Below, piece by piece: positions 1 through 9,327 of a stretch of DNA of 64,000 nt. Below the pieces are notes generated by a model, which had not been told where the DNA came from, searched no databases, and saw only the letters and a list, made by a program, of their open reading frames with translations. The stretch spans positions 2,542,001 to 2,606,000 of the forward strand of contig NZ_JAAQTL010000001.1 in NCBI RefSeq assembly GCF_011742875.1, in the 5' to 3' direction. The position numbers were made by a program, and so were the translations under genes. The DNA is from Luteibacter yeojuensis. GTDB lineage: Bacteria; Pseudomonadota; Gammaproteobacteria; Xanthomonadales; Rhodanobacteraceae. Within the stretch, counting starts at the first letter, position 1, and each line of letters begins with the position of its first letter.

Positions 1-135
1 GATATCGGACACATGCATTCGCTGCCCGCCCTGCCGACCCAGCAGGTCGTCCTGCATTCCGCACTCAGCGATCCCCGCTCGCGCCAGACGCTGGCGACGC
101 TCGCGGCCGCTTTCAGAAGTTCGCCGGCCGCTTGA
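1..135 (+). CDS. C-terminal end of a probable LysR-family regulator (5' end outside window)
   Basis: Frame 1 is open from the first base to a TGA at 133-135 and gives 44 residues. The segment reading LPALPTQQVVLHSAL followed by SDPRSRQTL and an amphipathic helix resembles the last strand and helix of a LysR substrate-binding domain. No DNA-binding domain is visible because the gene starts to the left of the window. The family call rests on this short tail alone. It could be another effector-binding protein. Confidence 0.45.
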   Translation, partial: DIGHMHSLPALPTQQVVLHSALSDPRSRQTLATLAAAFRSSPAA

Positions 136-202
136 AGCCACGTCGCGAATGAGAGGAGCGACATCCGGGATGGATGGGACATGCCCGGTGGCAGGAAGGG
201 GG

Positions 203-232
203 CGAAAAAAAAGACCCCGATTTCTCGGGGCC
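203..232 (-). terminator. Intrinsic terminator of tRNA-Gln
   Basis: Read on the minus strand, a GGCCCCGA stem pairs with TCGGGGTC around a GAAA tetraloop and is followed by eight T residues. It lies just downstream of the tRNA-Gln gene on the same strand, so it most likely ends that transcript. Confidence 0.85.
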
Positions 233-241
233 TTTCTGGTT

Positions 242-315
242 TGGCTGGGAGACTAGGATTCGAACCTAGATAAACGGAGTCAGAGTCCGTTGTCCTACCG
301 TTAGACGATCTCCCA
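242..315 (-). tRNA. tRNA-Gln, anticodon CTG
   Basis: The minus strand folds into a cloverleaf of 74 nt including an encoded CCA end. The acceptor arm TGGGAG pairs with CTCCCA, the T loop contains GGTTCGAATCC, and the anticodon stem ACGGA/TCCGT encloses the loop CTCTGAC, giving anticodon CTG, which reads CAG glutamine codons. The gene lies downstream of rplM-rpsI on the same strand and has its own terminator. Confidence 0.95.
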
Positions 316-383
316 ATAAACCGGGCTTCGATGCGCTCTGACCTTGGAGCACCGAAGTGTGAAGCGCCTGCTCTAAGACAGAA

Positions 384-776
384 TCAGCGCTTCGAGAACT
401 GCGTAGCGCGGCGGGCCTTGTGGAGACCGACCTTCTTACGCTCGACTTCGCGGGCGTCGCGGGTCATGAAACCGGCCTTGCGCAGCGGCGACTTCAGCGC
501 TTCGTCGTACTCGACGAGGGCGCGGGCGATGCCGAGGCGGATGGCGCCGGCCTGACCCGTGATGCCGCCACCGGCAACGGTGACCATGATATCGAACTTC
601 TCGCTGTTATCGGTCAGCTCGAGCGGCTGACGGACGATCATGCGCGAGGTTTCACGACCGAAGAACTGGTCGAGCGGCTTGCCGTTGACGACGATGCCAC
701 CGGTGCCCTTGCGGAGGAACACGCGGGCGGCGGAGGTCTTGCGGCGGCCGGTACCGTAATTCTGCTGGGTAGCCAT
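384..776 (-). CDS. rpsI: 30S ribosomal protein S9
   Basis: The 130-residue product has the usual S9 length. It begins with [15 protein letters not shown], and has the [17 protein letters not shown] core and the basic tail ending in the conserved FSKR that reaches the tRNA in the ribosomal P site. The gene starts 9 bases after the rplM stop, so the two form the conserved L13-S9 operon. No frameshift or truncation is seen. Confidence 0.98.
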   Translation of the reverse strand: MATQQNYGTGRRKTSAARVFLRKGTGGIVVNGKPLDQFFGRETSRMIVRQPLELTDNSEKFDIMVTVAGGGITGQAGAIRLGIARALVEYDEALKSPLRKAGFMTRDAREVERKKVGLHKARRATQFSKR

Positions 777-785
777 GTCGATTCC

Positions 786-1214
786 TTAGATTTCCAGCGC
801 CTGCGGCTGCTGTGCGGTGTGCGGGTGCTCGGCGCCGCCGTACACCTTGAGCTTGCGGTACATGGCGCGACCCAGCGGGTTCTTCGGCAGCATGCCCTTG
901 ACGGCGATCTCGATCACGCGCTCGGGGTGCGTGGCGAGCAGGTCCTTCAGACTGGTGGTCTTCAGGTTGCCGACGTAGCCGGTGAAGCGGTGGTACATCT
1001 TGTCGTCCAGCTTCGCACCGGTGACCGCCACCTTGCCGGCATTGATCACGACGATGTAATCGCCGGTATCGACGTGCGGGGTGAACTCGGGCTTGTGCTT
1101 GCCGCGGAGACGGCGCGCGACCTCGGTCGACAGACGACCCAGGGTCTTGTTCGTGGCGTCGATCACGAACCAATCGCGCTTGACGCTCTCCGGCTTGGCG
1201 CTGAACGTTTTCAT
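786..1214 (-). CDS. rplM: 50S ribosomal protein L13
   Basis: Choosing the ATG at 1214 gives 142 residues starting [19 protein letters not shown], the E. coli length. Longer upstream openings add nothing conserved. L13 is an early-assembly 23S rRNA-binding protein. Conserved features are [20 protein letters not shown], the GDYIVVINA strand and MLPKNPLGR near the C-terminus. It is the first gene of an operon with rpsI and has a leader of roughly 120 nt behind a candidate promoter. In E. coli L13 represses its own operon through the leader; similar control here is inference. Confidence 0.98.
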   Translation of the reverse strand: MKTFSAKPESVKRDWFVIDATNKTLGRLSTEVARRLRGKHKPEFTPHVDTGDYIVVINAGKVAVTGAKLDDKMYHRFTGYVGNLKTTSLKDLLATHPERVIEIAVKGMLPKNPLGRAMYRKLKVYGGAEHPHTAQQPQALEI

Positions 1215-1341
1215 TTCGAAAATACCTGGTTTGCCGCCGCGAAAGGCGGAACACGGAATCGGTGAAAGCAAAGGCGCGAGAGAATAGCGGACTTTTCCCT
1301 CATCGCGCAAGCCCACGTTGGTGCTGAGCTTTGGGCCGACA

Positions 1342-1372
1342 ATCATAGCACGGCGGCAGGGAATCTTCACAA
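1342..1372 (-). promoter_or_regulatory. Candidate sigma-70 promoter of rplM-rpsI
   Basis: On the minus strand a good -10 box, TATGAT (complement of 1342-1347), is preceded 19 bases upstream by TTGTGA (complement of 1367-1372). The spacing is slightly long and the -35 box is weak. It would leave a leader of about 120 nt before rplM. Confidence 0.45.
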
Positions 1373-1477
1373 GCCCGTCGCATCCTGGATGGGCGCGGCA
1401 ACCGGCCGCAGCGCCTTCACCCGGGACGCGACAACGGGCATTGTAACGTGTGTCGTCCCCGCCCGCTGGAGCCTCCG

Positions 1478-2119
1478 ATGTCCGTCCGCACCCTCAGCCC
1501 CCTCGACCGCCTGCTGGACGGCCTGGAGCGGGCCATGGAAGCCGTGGCGGGCGCGCCGGAACCATCGCGCCGCTCGCCGGCGGACGCCCTCCCCGATGCC
1601 GCCCTGAGCGACGCCGAGCGACGCCATGCGGCCGGGCTGATGCGGATCAACCACGTGGGCGAGGTCTGCGCCCAGGCCCTGTACGTCGGCCAGGCCGCCC
1701 TCGCCAGGACGGACGAGACGCGCGGACACCTGATGCACGCGGCCCAGGAGGAAACGGACCATCTCGCCTGGTGCGCCGAGCGCCTGAAGCAGCTCGACAG
1801 CCGGCCCAGCCTGCTGAATCCCCTGTGGTACGCGGGCAGCTACGCCATCGGCGTGGCCGCGGCGGCCGTGGGCGATCCGGTGAGCCTCGGCTTCGTCGTG
1901 GAAACCGAGCGCCAGGTGGAGGCCCACCTTGCCGATCATCTCGAACGCCTGCCGGCGCAGGACGAGCGCTCCCGCGCCATCCTCACCCAGATGCAGGCCG
2001 ACGAGATCCGTCACGCCGAGGCCGCGCAGGCCCGCGGCGGCGTGGACCTGCCATGGCCCCTGCCCGGCCTCATGCACGCCGCCTCGGCGGTGATGAAGAC
2101 CGTCGCCTACCGCCTCTAG
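1478..2119 (+). CDS. coq7: 2-polyprenyl-3-methyl-6-methoxy-1,4-benzoquinone monooxygenase (ubiquinone hydroxylase)
   Basis: The product of 213 residues is the di-iron hydroxylase that catalyses the last ring hydroxylation of ubiquinone synthesis at the inner membrane. The ligand set is visible: E62 in NHVGEVCA, the E92-x-x-H95 pair in EETDH, E144 in VETERQVE, and E176-x-x-H179 in ADEIRH. The ATG at 1478 has GGAG about 8 bases upstream and gives the family N-terminus; an in-frame GTG at 1448 would only add ten unconserved residues. It is divergent from rplM and converges on speD, with a shared terminator hairpin between them. Confidence 0.96.
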   Translation: MSVRTLSPLDRLLDGLERAMEAVAGAPEPSRRSPADALPDAALSDAERRHAAGLMRINHVGEVCAQALYVGQAALARTDETRGHLMHAAQEETDHLAWCAERLKQLDSRPSLLNPLWYAGSYAIGVAAAAVGDPVSLGFVVETERQVEAHLADHLERLPAQDERSRAILTQMQADEIRHAEAAQARGGVDLPWPLPGLMHAASAVMKTVAYRL

Positions 2120-2180
2120 CGGCAGAAGCCGAAGCCGCGCCGAAGCACAGGAAGATGTCCCGCACGGCATTCCCACATGT

Positions 2181-2208
2181 GAGAAGCCCCGCTTTCGCGG
2201 GGCTTCTC
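2181..2208. terminator. Bidirectional intrinsic terminator between coq7 and speD
   Basis: A perfect 12-bp stem GAGAAGCCCCGC with a TTTC loop lies between two convergent genes, ending two bases before the speD stop codon. No long T tract follows on either strand, so efficiency is uncertain. Confidence 0.75.
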
Positions 2209-2209
2209 G

Positions 2210-2995
2210 TCACATCAGGTTGCGGCCGTGGAAGAGTTCCTCGATCTCGCGACGGAGCAGCGACTCGATGCGCTGGCGCTCCTTGAAGGAAAGATCGTCG
2301 GCCTGGGCCTCGAACAGGTAGGTATCGAGGTCGAAGTCCTTGATGTGCATTTTCGTGTGGAAGATGTTTTCCTGGTATACGTTCACATCGAACATCTCGT
2401 ACTTCTGGCGGATGTGCTTCGCCAGGTAGTCCTGCACGGAGTTGATCTTGTGGTCGATGAAGTGCTTCTTGCCCTTCACGTCGCGCGTGAAGCCGCGCAC
2501 GCGGTAATCGGCGATGACGATGTCGGACTCGAAGCTGTCGATCAGGTAGTTAAGGGCCTTCAGCGGCGAGATGACGCCACAGGTAGCCACGTCGATGTCC
2601 GCGCGGAAGGTGGCGATGCCGTTGTGCGGATGCGTCTCCGGGTAGGTATGGACGGTGATGTGGCTCTTGTCCATGTGCGCAACGACGGCGCCCGAGATCG
2701 TGTCGCGGCCGAGCTTCTCCACCACCGGCTCCTCGGAAATGAGGATGGTGACGGAGGCGCCCTGCGGATCGTAGTCCTGGCGTGCGATGTTCAGGATGTT
2801 CGCGCCGATGATCTCGGCCACGTCGGTCAGGATCTGGGTCAGGCGGTCGGCATCGTACTGTTCGTCGATGTACTCGATGTAGTTCTGCCGCTGCTGTTCG
2901 GAAACGGCATAGCAGATATCGTAGATGTTGAAGCTCAGCGCCTTGGTAAGGTTGTTGAAACCCTGCAGGCGAAGGCGGGGAAGCGGTTTGACCAC
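2210..2995 (-). CDS. speD: S-adenosylmethionine decarboxylase proenzyme
   Basis: The 261-residue protein is the long E. coli type (264 residues there), which makes the aminopropyl donor for spermidine. The self-cleavage site lies in [12 protein letters not shown]: cleavage before S111 would create the pyruvoyl group. C139 in DVATCGVIS is the probable proton-donor cysteine. The start ATG at 2995 gives an N-terminus matching the family. No spermidine synthase gene is next to it. It converges on coq7 and diverges from clp. Confidence 0.96.
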   Translation of the reverse strand: MVKPLPRLRLQGFNNLTKALSFNIYDICYAVSEQQRQNYIEYIDEQYDADRLTQILTDVAEIIGANILNIARQDYDPQGASVTILISEEPVVEKLGRDTISGAVVAHMDKSHITVHTYPETHPHNGIATFRADIDVATCGVISPLKALNYLIDSFESDIVIADYRVRGFTRDVKGKKHFIDHKINSVQDYLAKHIRQKYEMFDVNVYQENIFHTKMHIKDFDLDTYLFEAQADDLSFKERQRIESLLRREIEELFHGRNLM

Positions 2996-3330
2996 AGCGA
3001 CTCTCCGAGGCCGGGGGATGGCGGCCAGCAGCAGACGCGGGTTAGCAGCAAGGGTCCCCGCAAGATGAACGCGCCGAACGGGCCTAGCCTGCCCGGCGCT
3101 TGTGTACGGCGTGAGACAAGGGGTCCGGACGCCGAGGGGGTGAAATTATGGGGCAAGATGGCCAGGATTTGAACAAGCCCGGACCTCCCCCCTTTCATTG
3201 GGGTGGATTTTGGCGCCCGGATGTCTGCAATAATCGGAAAGGGACATGGCGTGTCGGCGACGCATGACGGAATTCCGTCAGCAGACGACCGAAGGGGACG
3301 CCATGCCATTGAGGCTCAACGGAATCTGCT
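2996..3330. other. Gene-free divergent region between speD and clp
   Basis: About 335 bases separate the divergent speD and clp starts. No convincing open frame, RNA gene or repeat is visible. An A/T-rich patch around 3222-3241 (TGCAATAATCGG) could hold a -10 element for clp, but I find no matching -35 at normal spacing. It must contain promoters for both genes. Confidence 0.6.
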
Positions 3331-4026
3331 GTGGCTCAACTCAAATACATGTTGCAACAGGCGTTCGAACGGTCGCAGGCTCCCTCGAGCTTCGCGCCCG
3401 ACCCGGCTTCGATGGGGCGCTTCCTGGATGCCTGCCACCGCCGCCGCTACCCGGGGAAGACGGCGATCATCCGTCCTGGCGACCCGGCCAACACGCTCTA
3501 CTACGTGGTGGACGGCTCGCTTGCCGTCTGTACGGAGGACGAGGAAGGCCGTGAGCTGATCCTGGCCTACATCAACCGTGGCCAGTTCATCGGCGAGATG
3601 GGTCTCTTCGTGGAGCAGGCGCAGCGCGAGTCGCTGGTGCGCACCCGCACGGCCGTGGAAATGGCCGAAATCAGCTATGAACGGCTCTTCCAGCTGCTGG
3701 AAGGCCCGTTGGCCGCCGAATGCCCGAAGTTGCTCTTCGCCATCGGCTCGCAGCTGACCCACCGACTCCTGCGCACGTCGCGCCAGGTCAGCCGCATGGC
3801 GTTCATGGACGTGACGAACCGGGTCTCGCGCACCCTGCTCGACCTCTGCCAGGAACCGGATGCGATGACCCATCCGGACGGCACCCAGATCCGCATCTCG
3901 CGCCAGGAAGTGAGCCGCATCGTCGGCTGCTCCCGCGAAATGGTGGGCCGGGTGCTCAAGCAGCTCGAGGAAGAGCGAATGATCGACGTGTCCGGCAAGA
4001 CGATCGTGGTGCGCGGCACCCGCTGA
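3331..4026 (+). CDS. clp: CRP/FNR-family global regulator, Clp type
   Basis: The 231-residue protein has the CRP layout: a cyclic-nucleotide-binding beta roll (about 35-130), a long dimer helix, and a C-terminal helix-turn-helix (RISRQEVSRIVGCSREMVGR). The stretch RRRYPGKTAIIRPGDPANTLYYV and the ending IVVRGTR match Xanthomonas Clp, which controls virulence and extracellular enzyme genes and, in Xanthomonas, responds to cyclic di-GMP. The start taken is GTG at 3331; a later ATG at 3349 is possible. Because Xanthomonas Clp acts on secreted enzymes, the T2SS and protease genes in this window are plausible targets, but that is inference. Confidence 0.9.
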   Translation: MAQLKYMLQQAFERSQAPSSFAPDPASMGRFLDACHRRRYPGKTAIIRPGDPANTLYYVVDGSLAVCTEDEEGRELILAYINRGQFIGEMGLFVEQAQRESLVRTRTAVEMAEISYERLFQLLEGPLAAECPKLLFAIGSQLTHRLLRTSRQVSRMAFMDVTNRVSRTLLDLCQEPDAMTHPDGTQIRISRQEVSRIVGCSREMVGRVLKQLEEERMIDVSGKTIVVRGTR

Positions 4027-4048
4027 GGCGCGACGGCCCGGAGCAGGC

Positions 4049-4999
4049 TCAGCTGCCCCGGTACAGCATGTAGACGTCGGCCCGCTCGTAATGCGAGCCG
4101 GGCCGGATGGACGACTGCCGGACGAAGCCGGCGCGCTCGTACATGCCGATCGCGCGATCCAGCCGGCTGTTCGACTCCAGGAACAGCTCCTTGCCGCCAC
4201 GCCGGCGGTATTCCGCGATGGCCGCATCGAGCAGCGCACGGCCGGCACCCAGCCCGCGGAAGTTCTCGTCCACGCCCATCTTCGACAGCTCGAAGACCCC
4301 CTCGCTTTCGCGTATGAGGGCGCAGGTGCCGATGACCTCACCCGCGTAGAGGGCGAAGAAGATGGCGCCGCCCGGCGCGACGATCTGGCCCTCGGGATCG
4401 GCGAACAGCGTCCGGTCCACGCCTTCCACCCGGAAATGACGCTCGAGCCACTGCTGGTTGAGCCGGCGGAAGTGATCGCGCAAGGCGGGGTCGAACGGCA
4501 CCACCTCGACGCCCGCGCGGGTGAGCGCTTCGCGCTGGTCGAGAATGGCCGCCACGAGTGGCCGCTCGCGCAAGGCCTGCTCGCAGTCGTCGATGGCTTT
4601 CAGCATGGTGAGCCCATGCGGTCCCAGGGAATCCGCCATGCCGCGGCGGATCGCAAGCCATACCGGCCCGAGGGCGCCGAGTGCCCGCTCGCCCGCGTCG
4701 GTGAGCGCGAGCACGCTGCGGCGCCCATCGTGCGGATCGCGCCGCCGCACCACCATGCCGGCGTCCACGAGCCGATCGGCAAGCTGGCTGACCGCGGAAT
4801 GCGTCTGGCCGATGGCCAGGGCCATGTCGGTGACGGTGGTGGGGCCCACGTCGCGGAGATAGCGCATCACCGGGAACCAGCGCGACTCGATACCGGCCCC
4901 GCAGGCGCGGTAGACCTCGTCGACGGCCGTGTAGAACTGGTCGCTCAGTGCCTTGAGCCGACTGCCGAGCGCCAGCTCGCGCAGGGATGAGAGGTACAT
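4049..4999 (-). CDS. MarR-GNAT fusion: winged-helix regulator with N-acetyltransferase domain
   Basis: The 316-residue protein joins a MarR DNA-binding domain (about 1-145; recognition region IGQTHSAVSQLADRLVDAG and the wing RRRDPHDGRRSVLALT) to a GNAT acetyltransferase domain (about 165-316). The GNAT acetyl-CoA loop is visible as FRGLGAGRALL at 248-257, and MGVDENFRG precedes it as usual. This fused architecture is known in proteobacteria, usually without an assigned substrate. It converges on clp and diverges from the TauE permease gene. Confidence 0.9.
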   Translation of the reverse strand: MYLSSLRELALGSRLKALSDQFYTAVDEVYRACGAGIESRWFPVMRYLRDVGPTTVTDMALAIGQTHSAVSQLADRLVDAGMVVRRRDPHDGRRSVLALTDAGERALGALGPVWLAIRRGMADSLGPHGLTMLKAIDDCEQALRERPLVAAILDQREALTRAGVEVVPFDPALRDHFRRLNQQWLERHFRVEGVDRTLFADPEGQIVAPGGAIFFALYAGEVIGTCALIRESEGVFELSKMGVDENFRGLGAGRALLDAAIAEYRRRGGKELFLESNSRLDRAIGMYERAGFVRQSSIRPGSHYERADVYMLYRGS

Positions 5000-5138
5000 C
5001 GGTAATCTCGCCGTGTGTGGTGGATGAGGCTAGCCGTGGCGCGAGGCCGCGTGCAAGCGCCAGAAGTCGCCCTTCATGCCCCCGTGCCGTCCACCTCGTA
5101 TATGGTGGTCGCCGGATCCACCGGAGGACGAGAAAACC

Positions 5139-5885
5139 ATGGACTGGAGCCAGTTCCTGATCTTCGTCGGCGTCGGCCTGCTGGCGCAGATGATCGACGG
5201 CGCGCTCGGCATGGCCTACGGCATCGTCTCGAACGCGGTGCTGCTCGCGTTCGGCCTGCCGCCGGCGGTCGCCAGCACCACCGTGCATACCGCCGAAGTG
5301 TTCACCACCGGCGTGTCGGGGGGTGCCCACGCCCTGTTCGGCAACGTGGACTGGAAGGCCTTCCGCCGTCTTGCCATACCGGGCGTCATCGGCGGCATCC
5401 TCGGTGCGTGGTTCCTCGCCAGCGTACCGGGCGAGGCGCTGAAACCTTTCGTCTACGCCTACCTCCTGATCCTCGGCGTGGTGGTGCTGGTGCGTGCGGC
5501 CGGACGCGTGGTGTCCCACCATCGGGTGCGCCACAAGGGAGTCCTCGGCTTCTTCGCCGGCCTGCTCGACGCCATCGGCGGCGGTGGCTGGGGCGCGATC
5601 GCCACGTCGACCCTGCTCGCCCGTGGCGGCGCGGTCAGGCAGACCATCGGCACCGTCAGCGCGGCGGAATTCGTCGTCACCATCGCCATCTCCACGACGC
5701 TGGTGGCCCACATGGGCGTCCAGCACTGGCCGATCGTCCTCGGCCTGCTGGTGGGCGGCATGCTCGCCGCGCCGGTGGCCGCCTGGCTGGTGCGTCACCT
5801 GCCGCCGCGCTACGTGATGACGGCAGTGGGCTGCCTCATCGTCGGCATCAGCCTCTACCAGCTCGGCCGCTATCTGCTGGGCTAG
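5139..5885 (+). CDS. TauE/SafE-family membrane permease
   Basis: The 248-residue product has about eight hydrophobic helices and the TauE/SafE signature: an N-terminal MIDGALGMAYG half and a mirrored C-terminal half with LLDAIGGGGWG. Members are anion permeases for sulfite, sulfoacetate or related organosulfur compounds; the substrate here cannot be read. The ATG at 5139 follows a strong GGAGG at 5123. The stop codon overlaps the stop of the convergent HAD gene in a shared CTAG. Confidence 0.9.
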   Translation: MDWSQFLIFVGVGLLAQMIDGALGMAYGIVSNAVLLAFGLPPAVASTTVHTAEVFTTGVSGGAHALFGNVDWKAFRRLAIPGVIGGILGAWFLASVPGEALKPFVYAYLLILGVVVLVRAAGRVVSHHRVRHKGVLGFFAGLLDAIGGGGWGAIATSTLLARGGAVRQTIGTVSAAEFVVTIAISTTLVAHMGVQHWPIVLGLLVGGMLAAPVAAWLVRHLPPRYVMTAVGCLIVGISLYQLGRYLLG

Positions 5886-6589
5886 TACCAGTACACCGCT
5901 TCGAGTTTGCCGGCGAGCAGGCGGCTGGCCTTCTTCAGGGTCTTCGGGGAAGGATTGACCAGGCGCGCCGCATCGGCCGCCTTCAGCATCGGCACGTCCG
6001 ACAGGGAGTCGCCATAGGCGACGGCCCAGGGCCGTGGAATGCCGGCGCGGTCGAGCGTGCGCACCTTGGCATGGTGGACGTTGTGGTTGACGAAGCGCAT
6101 GCCGAACAGACCCATGCGGGCCTGGGAGGCCACCAGCTCGCAACCCCCGAGGTTCACTTCGTCGAGCATCGCCTCCACCATTTCCTGTTCGTTGCCGGTG
6201 ACGATGACGACGCGGTCGCCGGCATCGACGTGGCGGCGCAAGGTGACGACGGCGTCGCGGCAGAACACGCCCGGGCGCCGCGCGTACGTTCGCCCGAACG
6301 CATTCATCAAGCGCCGGCATCCCGCCTCGCTGCGGCCGAACGTGACCACGCGAAGGAAGACGCGTCCGAGGAACCGGTTCCCGGCGACGCTGCCGATGAG
6401 GACCGGCACGAACGGTACGAGCGGAAGCGCCAGCAGCACACGCCAGCGTCCGAGGCCGGAAAGGCGCTGGCGATAGAACAATTCCAGCGTCTGGTGGCGG
6501 ACGATCACGCCATCGAAATCGAACAAGACGACGCGTCTCGCGCCGGCGGCGGTGTCTTCGACGACCGCCGCGTCCATCCCCTGATCCAT
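5882..6589 (-). CDS. HAD-superfamily phosphatase (HAD-IB, phosphoserine-phosphatase-like)
   Basis: The 235-residue protein has the HAD motifs in order: the nucleophile loop LFDFDGVIV with D24 and D26, the VIVTGNEQE motif II region, a lysine in HHAKVRTL, and the metal-binding GDSLSDVPM. A helical cap carries a hydrophobic stretch around 50-70 that could associate with the membrane. It begins 7 bases after trpC and is probably the last gene of the trpGDC operon. A SerB-like activity is possible, but the substrate is not established. Confidence 0.85.
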   Translation of the reverse strand: MDQGMDAAVVEDTAAGARRVVLFDFDGVIVRHQTLELFYRQRLSGLGRWRVLLALPLVPFVPVLIGSVAGNRFLGRVFLRVVTFGRSEAGCRRLMNAFGRTYARRPGVFCRDAVVTLRRHVDAGDRVVIVTGNEQEMVEAMLDEVNLGGCELVASQARMGLFGMRFVNHNVHHAKVRTLDRAGIPRPWAVAYGDSLSDVPMLKAADAARLVNPSPKTLKKASRLLAGKLEAVYWY

Positions 6590-6596
6590 GCGTTCC

Positions 6597-7448
6597 TTAC
6601 GACTTGTGTGCGGCGCTGTGCGGACGAACGCCGAACAGCTTCTGCAGTTCCGCGCCCGGATCGGCCGCGCGCATGAAGGCCTCCCCCACCAGGAACGTGT
6701 GGATGCCCGCCTCGCGCAGCTTGCGCACGTCTTCCACCGTGTGGATGCCCGATTCCGCGACGATCGCCGTTTCCGGGCCGACGCGGTCCTTCAGCCTGAG
6801 CGAGGTGCCCAGGGATGTCTCGAACGTGCGCAGGTTGCGGTTGTTCACGCCGATCAGCGGCGCAGGCGTGCCGAGGGCGATCTCGAGCTCCTCTTCGTTG
6901 TGGACTTCCATCAGCACGTCGAGGTCGAGTTCCGCGGCAAGCAGGGAAAGCTCGGTGAGGCGGCTCTCGTCGTAAACGCGATCGCCGTCCGGCTCCTTCT
7001 GCGCAAACGCGGCGACGATCAGCAGGATGCAGTCGGCGCCGATCGTGCGGGCTTCGTACACCTGGTATTCGTCGATGATGAAGTCCTTGCGCAGGATCGG
7101 CAGGCTGCATGCGGCACGCGCCTGGCTCACGAAATCCTCGTGGCCCTGGAAGAAATCGGCATCGGTGAGCACCGAGAGGCAGGTGGCCCCGCCGCGCTCA
7201 TAGCTGCGCGCGATGATGGCGGGATCGAAGTCCTCGCGGATCAGGCCCTTGCTTGGGCTCGCCTTCTTGATTTCAGCAATGACCGCCGGATCGCCGTCGT
7301 GCAGGCGCGCATCGATGGCGGCGACGAAGCCCCGCGTCGGTTCCAGGTCGGCGATGCGCGCGGCAAGGTCGTCGAGCGTACGCTTGCGGCTGCGCTCCGC
7401 AATCTCTTGCACCTTGCGATCCAGGATGCGATGGAGGATGTCGGACAT
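6597..7448 (-). CDS. trpC: Indole-3-glycerol phosphate synthase
   Basis: The 283-residue monofunctional TIM-barrel enzyme converts CdRP to indole-3-glycerol phosphate in tryptophan synthesis. Seen are IAEIKKASPSKG with K61, PILRKDFIIDEYQ with K121, GVNNRNLRTF, and ESGIHTVEDV near the phosphate site. The ATG at 7448 has an AAGGAA Shine-Dalgarno. Unlike E. coli, it is not fused to TrpF. It is the third gene of trpG-trpD-trpC. Confidence 0.97.
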   Translation of the reverse strand: MSDILHRILDRKVQEIAERSRKRTLDDLAARIADLEPTRGFVAAIDARLHDGDPAVIAEIKKASPSKGLIREDFDPAIIARSYERGGATCLSVLTDADFFQGHEDFVSQARAACSLPILRKDFIIDEYQVYEARTIGADCILLIVAAFAQKEPDGDRVYDESRLTELSLLAAELDLDVLMEVHNEEELEIALGTPAPLIGVNNRNLRTFETSLGTSLRLKDRVGPETAIVAESGIHTVEDVRKLREAGIHTFLVGEAFMRAADPGAELQKLFGVRPHSAAHKS

Positions 7449-7495
7449 CGGGGAGTTCCTTTGGTAAGGCCGGGGACTGGGGAGCCCCGACCATA

Positions 7496-8527
7496 TCAGG
7501 CACCGAGCCGCTGCGTCTCGGCCACGAATGCGGTCATTTTCGCACGGGCCGCACCGCTCGCAATGGTGGCGCGAGCGAGGTCGATGCCCTCCTGTATCGA
7601 TGGCGTGACATCGGCCGTATAAAGGGCCGCGCCGGCGTTCAGGCAGACGATGTCCTGGGGCACGCCCGGCACGCCCCCGATGGCGTCGAGGAGCATCGCC
7701 TTCGAGCCCTCCGCGTCGTCCACCCGAAGATTGCGGCTCGACGCCATCGAGAGGCCGAAGTCCTCCGGCTCGATCTCGTACTCGCGCACGACACCGTCGC
7801 GGAGTTCGCCGACCAGCGTCGCCGCCCCCAGCGATATCTCGTCCATGCCGTCGCGGCCCCACACCACCATCGCATGGCGGGCGCCCAGCGCCTGCAGCAC
7901 GCGAATCTGGATGCCCACGAGATCGGGATGGAACACGCCCATGAGGATGTTCGGGGCGTCGGCGGGATTGGTCAGGGGACCGAGGATGTTGAAGATGGTG
8001 CGCACCCCCATCTCCCTGCGCACCGGCGAGACCACCTTCATCGCGGGATGATGGTTGGGCGCGAACATGAAACCGATGTCCACCTGCTCCATGCACACCG
8101 CCACCTGCGCCGGCAGCAGGTCGATGCGCGCGCCGAGCGCCTCGAGCACGTCCGCGCTGCCCGACTTGGAGGAAACGCTGCGGCCCCCATGCTTCGCGAT
8201 GCGGGCACCCGCGGCGGCCGCGACGAACATGGACGCCGTCGAAATATTGAACGTCGAAGCACCGTCGCCGCCGGTGCCCACGATGTCGAGGAAGTGCGGA
8301 TGGGGGCCCACCTCGACCTTCGACGAGAGGTCGCGCATCACGCGCGCGGCACCCGTGATCTCGCCGACGGTTTCCTTCTTCACCCGCAGACCGGTGAGGA
8401 TCGCGGCGGTCATGAGCGGGCTCACGTCGCCGCGCATGATCTGGTGCATCAGCTCGATCATCTCGTCGTGGAAGATCTCGCGATGCTCGATCGTGCGCTG
8501 GAGCGCCTCGGAGGCAGTGATGGGCAT
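7496..8527 (-). CDS. trpD: Anthranilate phosphoribosyltransferase
   Basis: This 343-residue enzyme transfers phosphoribosyl from PRPP to anthranilate. The PRPP-binding GTGGDG loop is at 84-89 and [21 protein letters not shown] follows near 113. It is a stand-alone TrpD, separate from the glutaminase TrpG encoded 13 bases upstream; trpC follows after 47 bases. Full length with no defect. Confidence 0.98.
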   Translation of the reverse strand: MPITASEALQRTIEHREIFHDEMIELMHQIMRGDVSPLMTAAILTGLRVKKETVGEITGAARVMRDLSSKVEVGPHPHFLDIVGTGGDGASTFNISTASMFVAAAAGARIAKHGGRSVSSKSGSADVLEALGARIDLLPAQVAVCMEQVDIGFMFAPNHHPAMKVVSPVRREMGVRTIFNILGPLTNPADAPNILMGVFHPDLVGIQIRVLQALGARHAMVVWGRDGMDEISLGAATLVGELRDGVVREYEIEPEDFGLSMASSRNLRVDDAEGSKAMLLDAIGGVPGVPQDIVCLNAGAALYTADVTPSIQEGIDLARATIASGAARAKMTAFVAETQRLGA

Positions 8528-8540
8528 GGAACGCGGACCC

Positions 8541-9137
8541 TCAGGCGGCGAGCGGCAGCGGCATGCCGAGGAAATTGCGGAGCAGGTCGTGACCGTGCTG
8601 GGTGAGGATCGATTCCGGATGGAACTGCACGCCCTCGATGTCCAGCGTGCGGTGGCGCAGGCCCATGATCTCGTCGATGGAGCCGTCCTCGCGCTCGGTC
8701 CAGGCGGTGACTTCCAGGCAGTCGGGTACCGAATCCTTCTCCACCACCAGCGAGTGGTAACGCGTGGCTTCGAACGGATTGGGCAGACCGGCGAAGACCC
8801 CCTGGCCGCGGTGCCGCACCGGCGACGTCTTGCCGTGCATGATCTCGCGCGCCCGGACGACCTTGCCGCCGAACACCTGGCCGATGGCCTGATGGCCCAG
8901 GCAGACCCCGAAAATGGGCAGCTCGCCCGCCAGCTCGCGCAGGATGTCGATCGACACGCCCGCGTCGTCCGGCGTGCCCGGCCCCGGCGAAATCATGATC
9001 CGCGAGGGCGCCAGCGCGCGGATATCCGCCACGGTAAGCGCGTCGTTCCGTACGACCTTGACCTCCTGCCCCAGCTCGCCCAGGTACTGGACGAGGTTGA
9101 AGGTGAAGCTGTCGTAGTTGTCGATCATGAGGAGCAT
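8541..9137 (-). CDS. trpG: Anthranilate synthase component II (glutamine amidotransferase)
   Basis: The 198-residue class I glutaminase supplies ammonia to TrpE. The catalytic triad is visible as C79 in GVCLGHQ and H173/E175 in QFHPES, with the oxyanion loop [12 protein letters not shown] at 49-60. The ATG at 9137 gives the normal [15 protein letters not shown] start; an upstream in-frame opening to 9266 is not conserved. TrpE is not encoded next to it. The same subunit may also serve PabB, as in other bacteria with one amidotransferase. Confidence 0.97.
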   Translation of the reverse strand: MLLMIDNYDSFTFNLVQYLGELGQEVKVVRNDALTVADIRALAPSRIMISPGPGTPDDAGVSIDILRELAGELPIFGVCLGHQAIGQVFGGKVVRAREIMHGKTSPVRHRGQGVFAGLPNPFEATRYHSLVVEKDSVPDCLEVTAWTEREDGSIDEIMGLRHRTLDIEGVQFHPESILTQHGHDLLRNFLGMPLPLAA

Positions 9138-9327
9138 GGCATCACCAAGCCGTTGTTTTACAACCAAAGAGGCGGGAAAGCATCGCATGGCCGGACGGGG
9201 GCATGCGCCATCGCGCCAGCCGGGGGAGCGGGCATTATCCATTGAAAACACATTCTGCATCGACACGGTTGAGGGACGGCCGCCCGCGCCCCATGCTGAG
9301 GAGGTTCATCCCCCACAAGGACCCTCC

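Noticed and set aside
3210..3234. TTGGCG ... AATAAT as a clp promoter
   Set aside because: The spacing is only 13 bases, too short for a sigma-70 promoter.
4338..6320. Minus-strand frame of 660 codons covering the TauE gene region
   Set aside because: It overlaps the well-supported MarR-GNAT, TauE and HAD genes in wrong frames and has an arginine-rich shadow composition.
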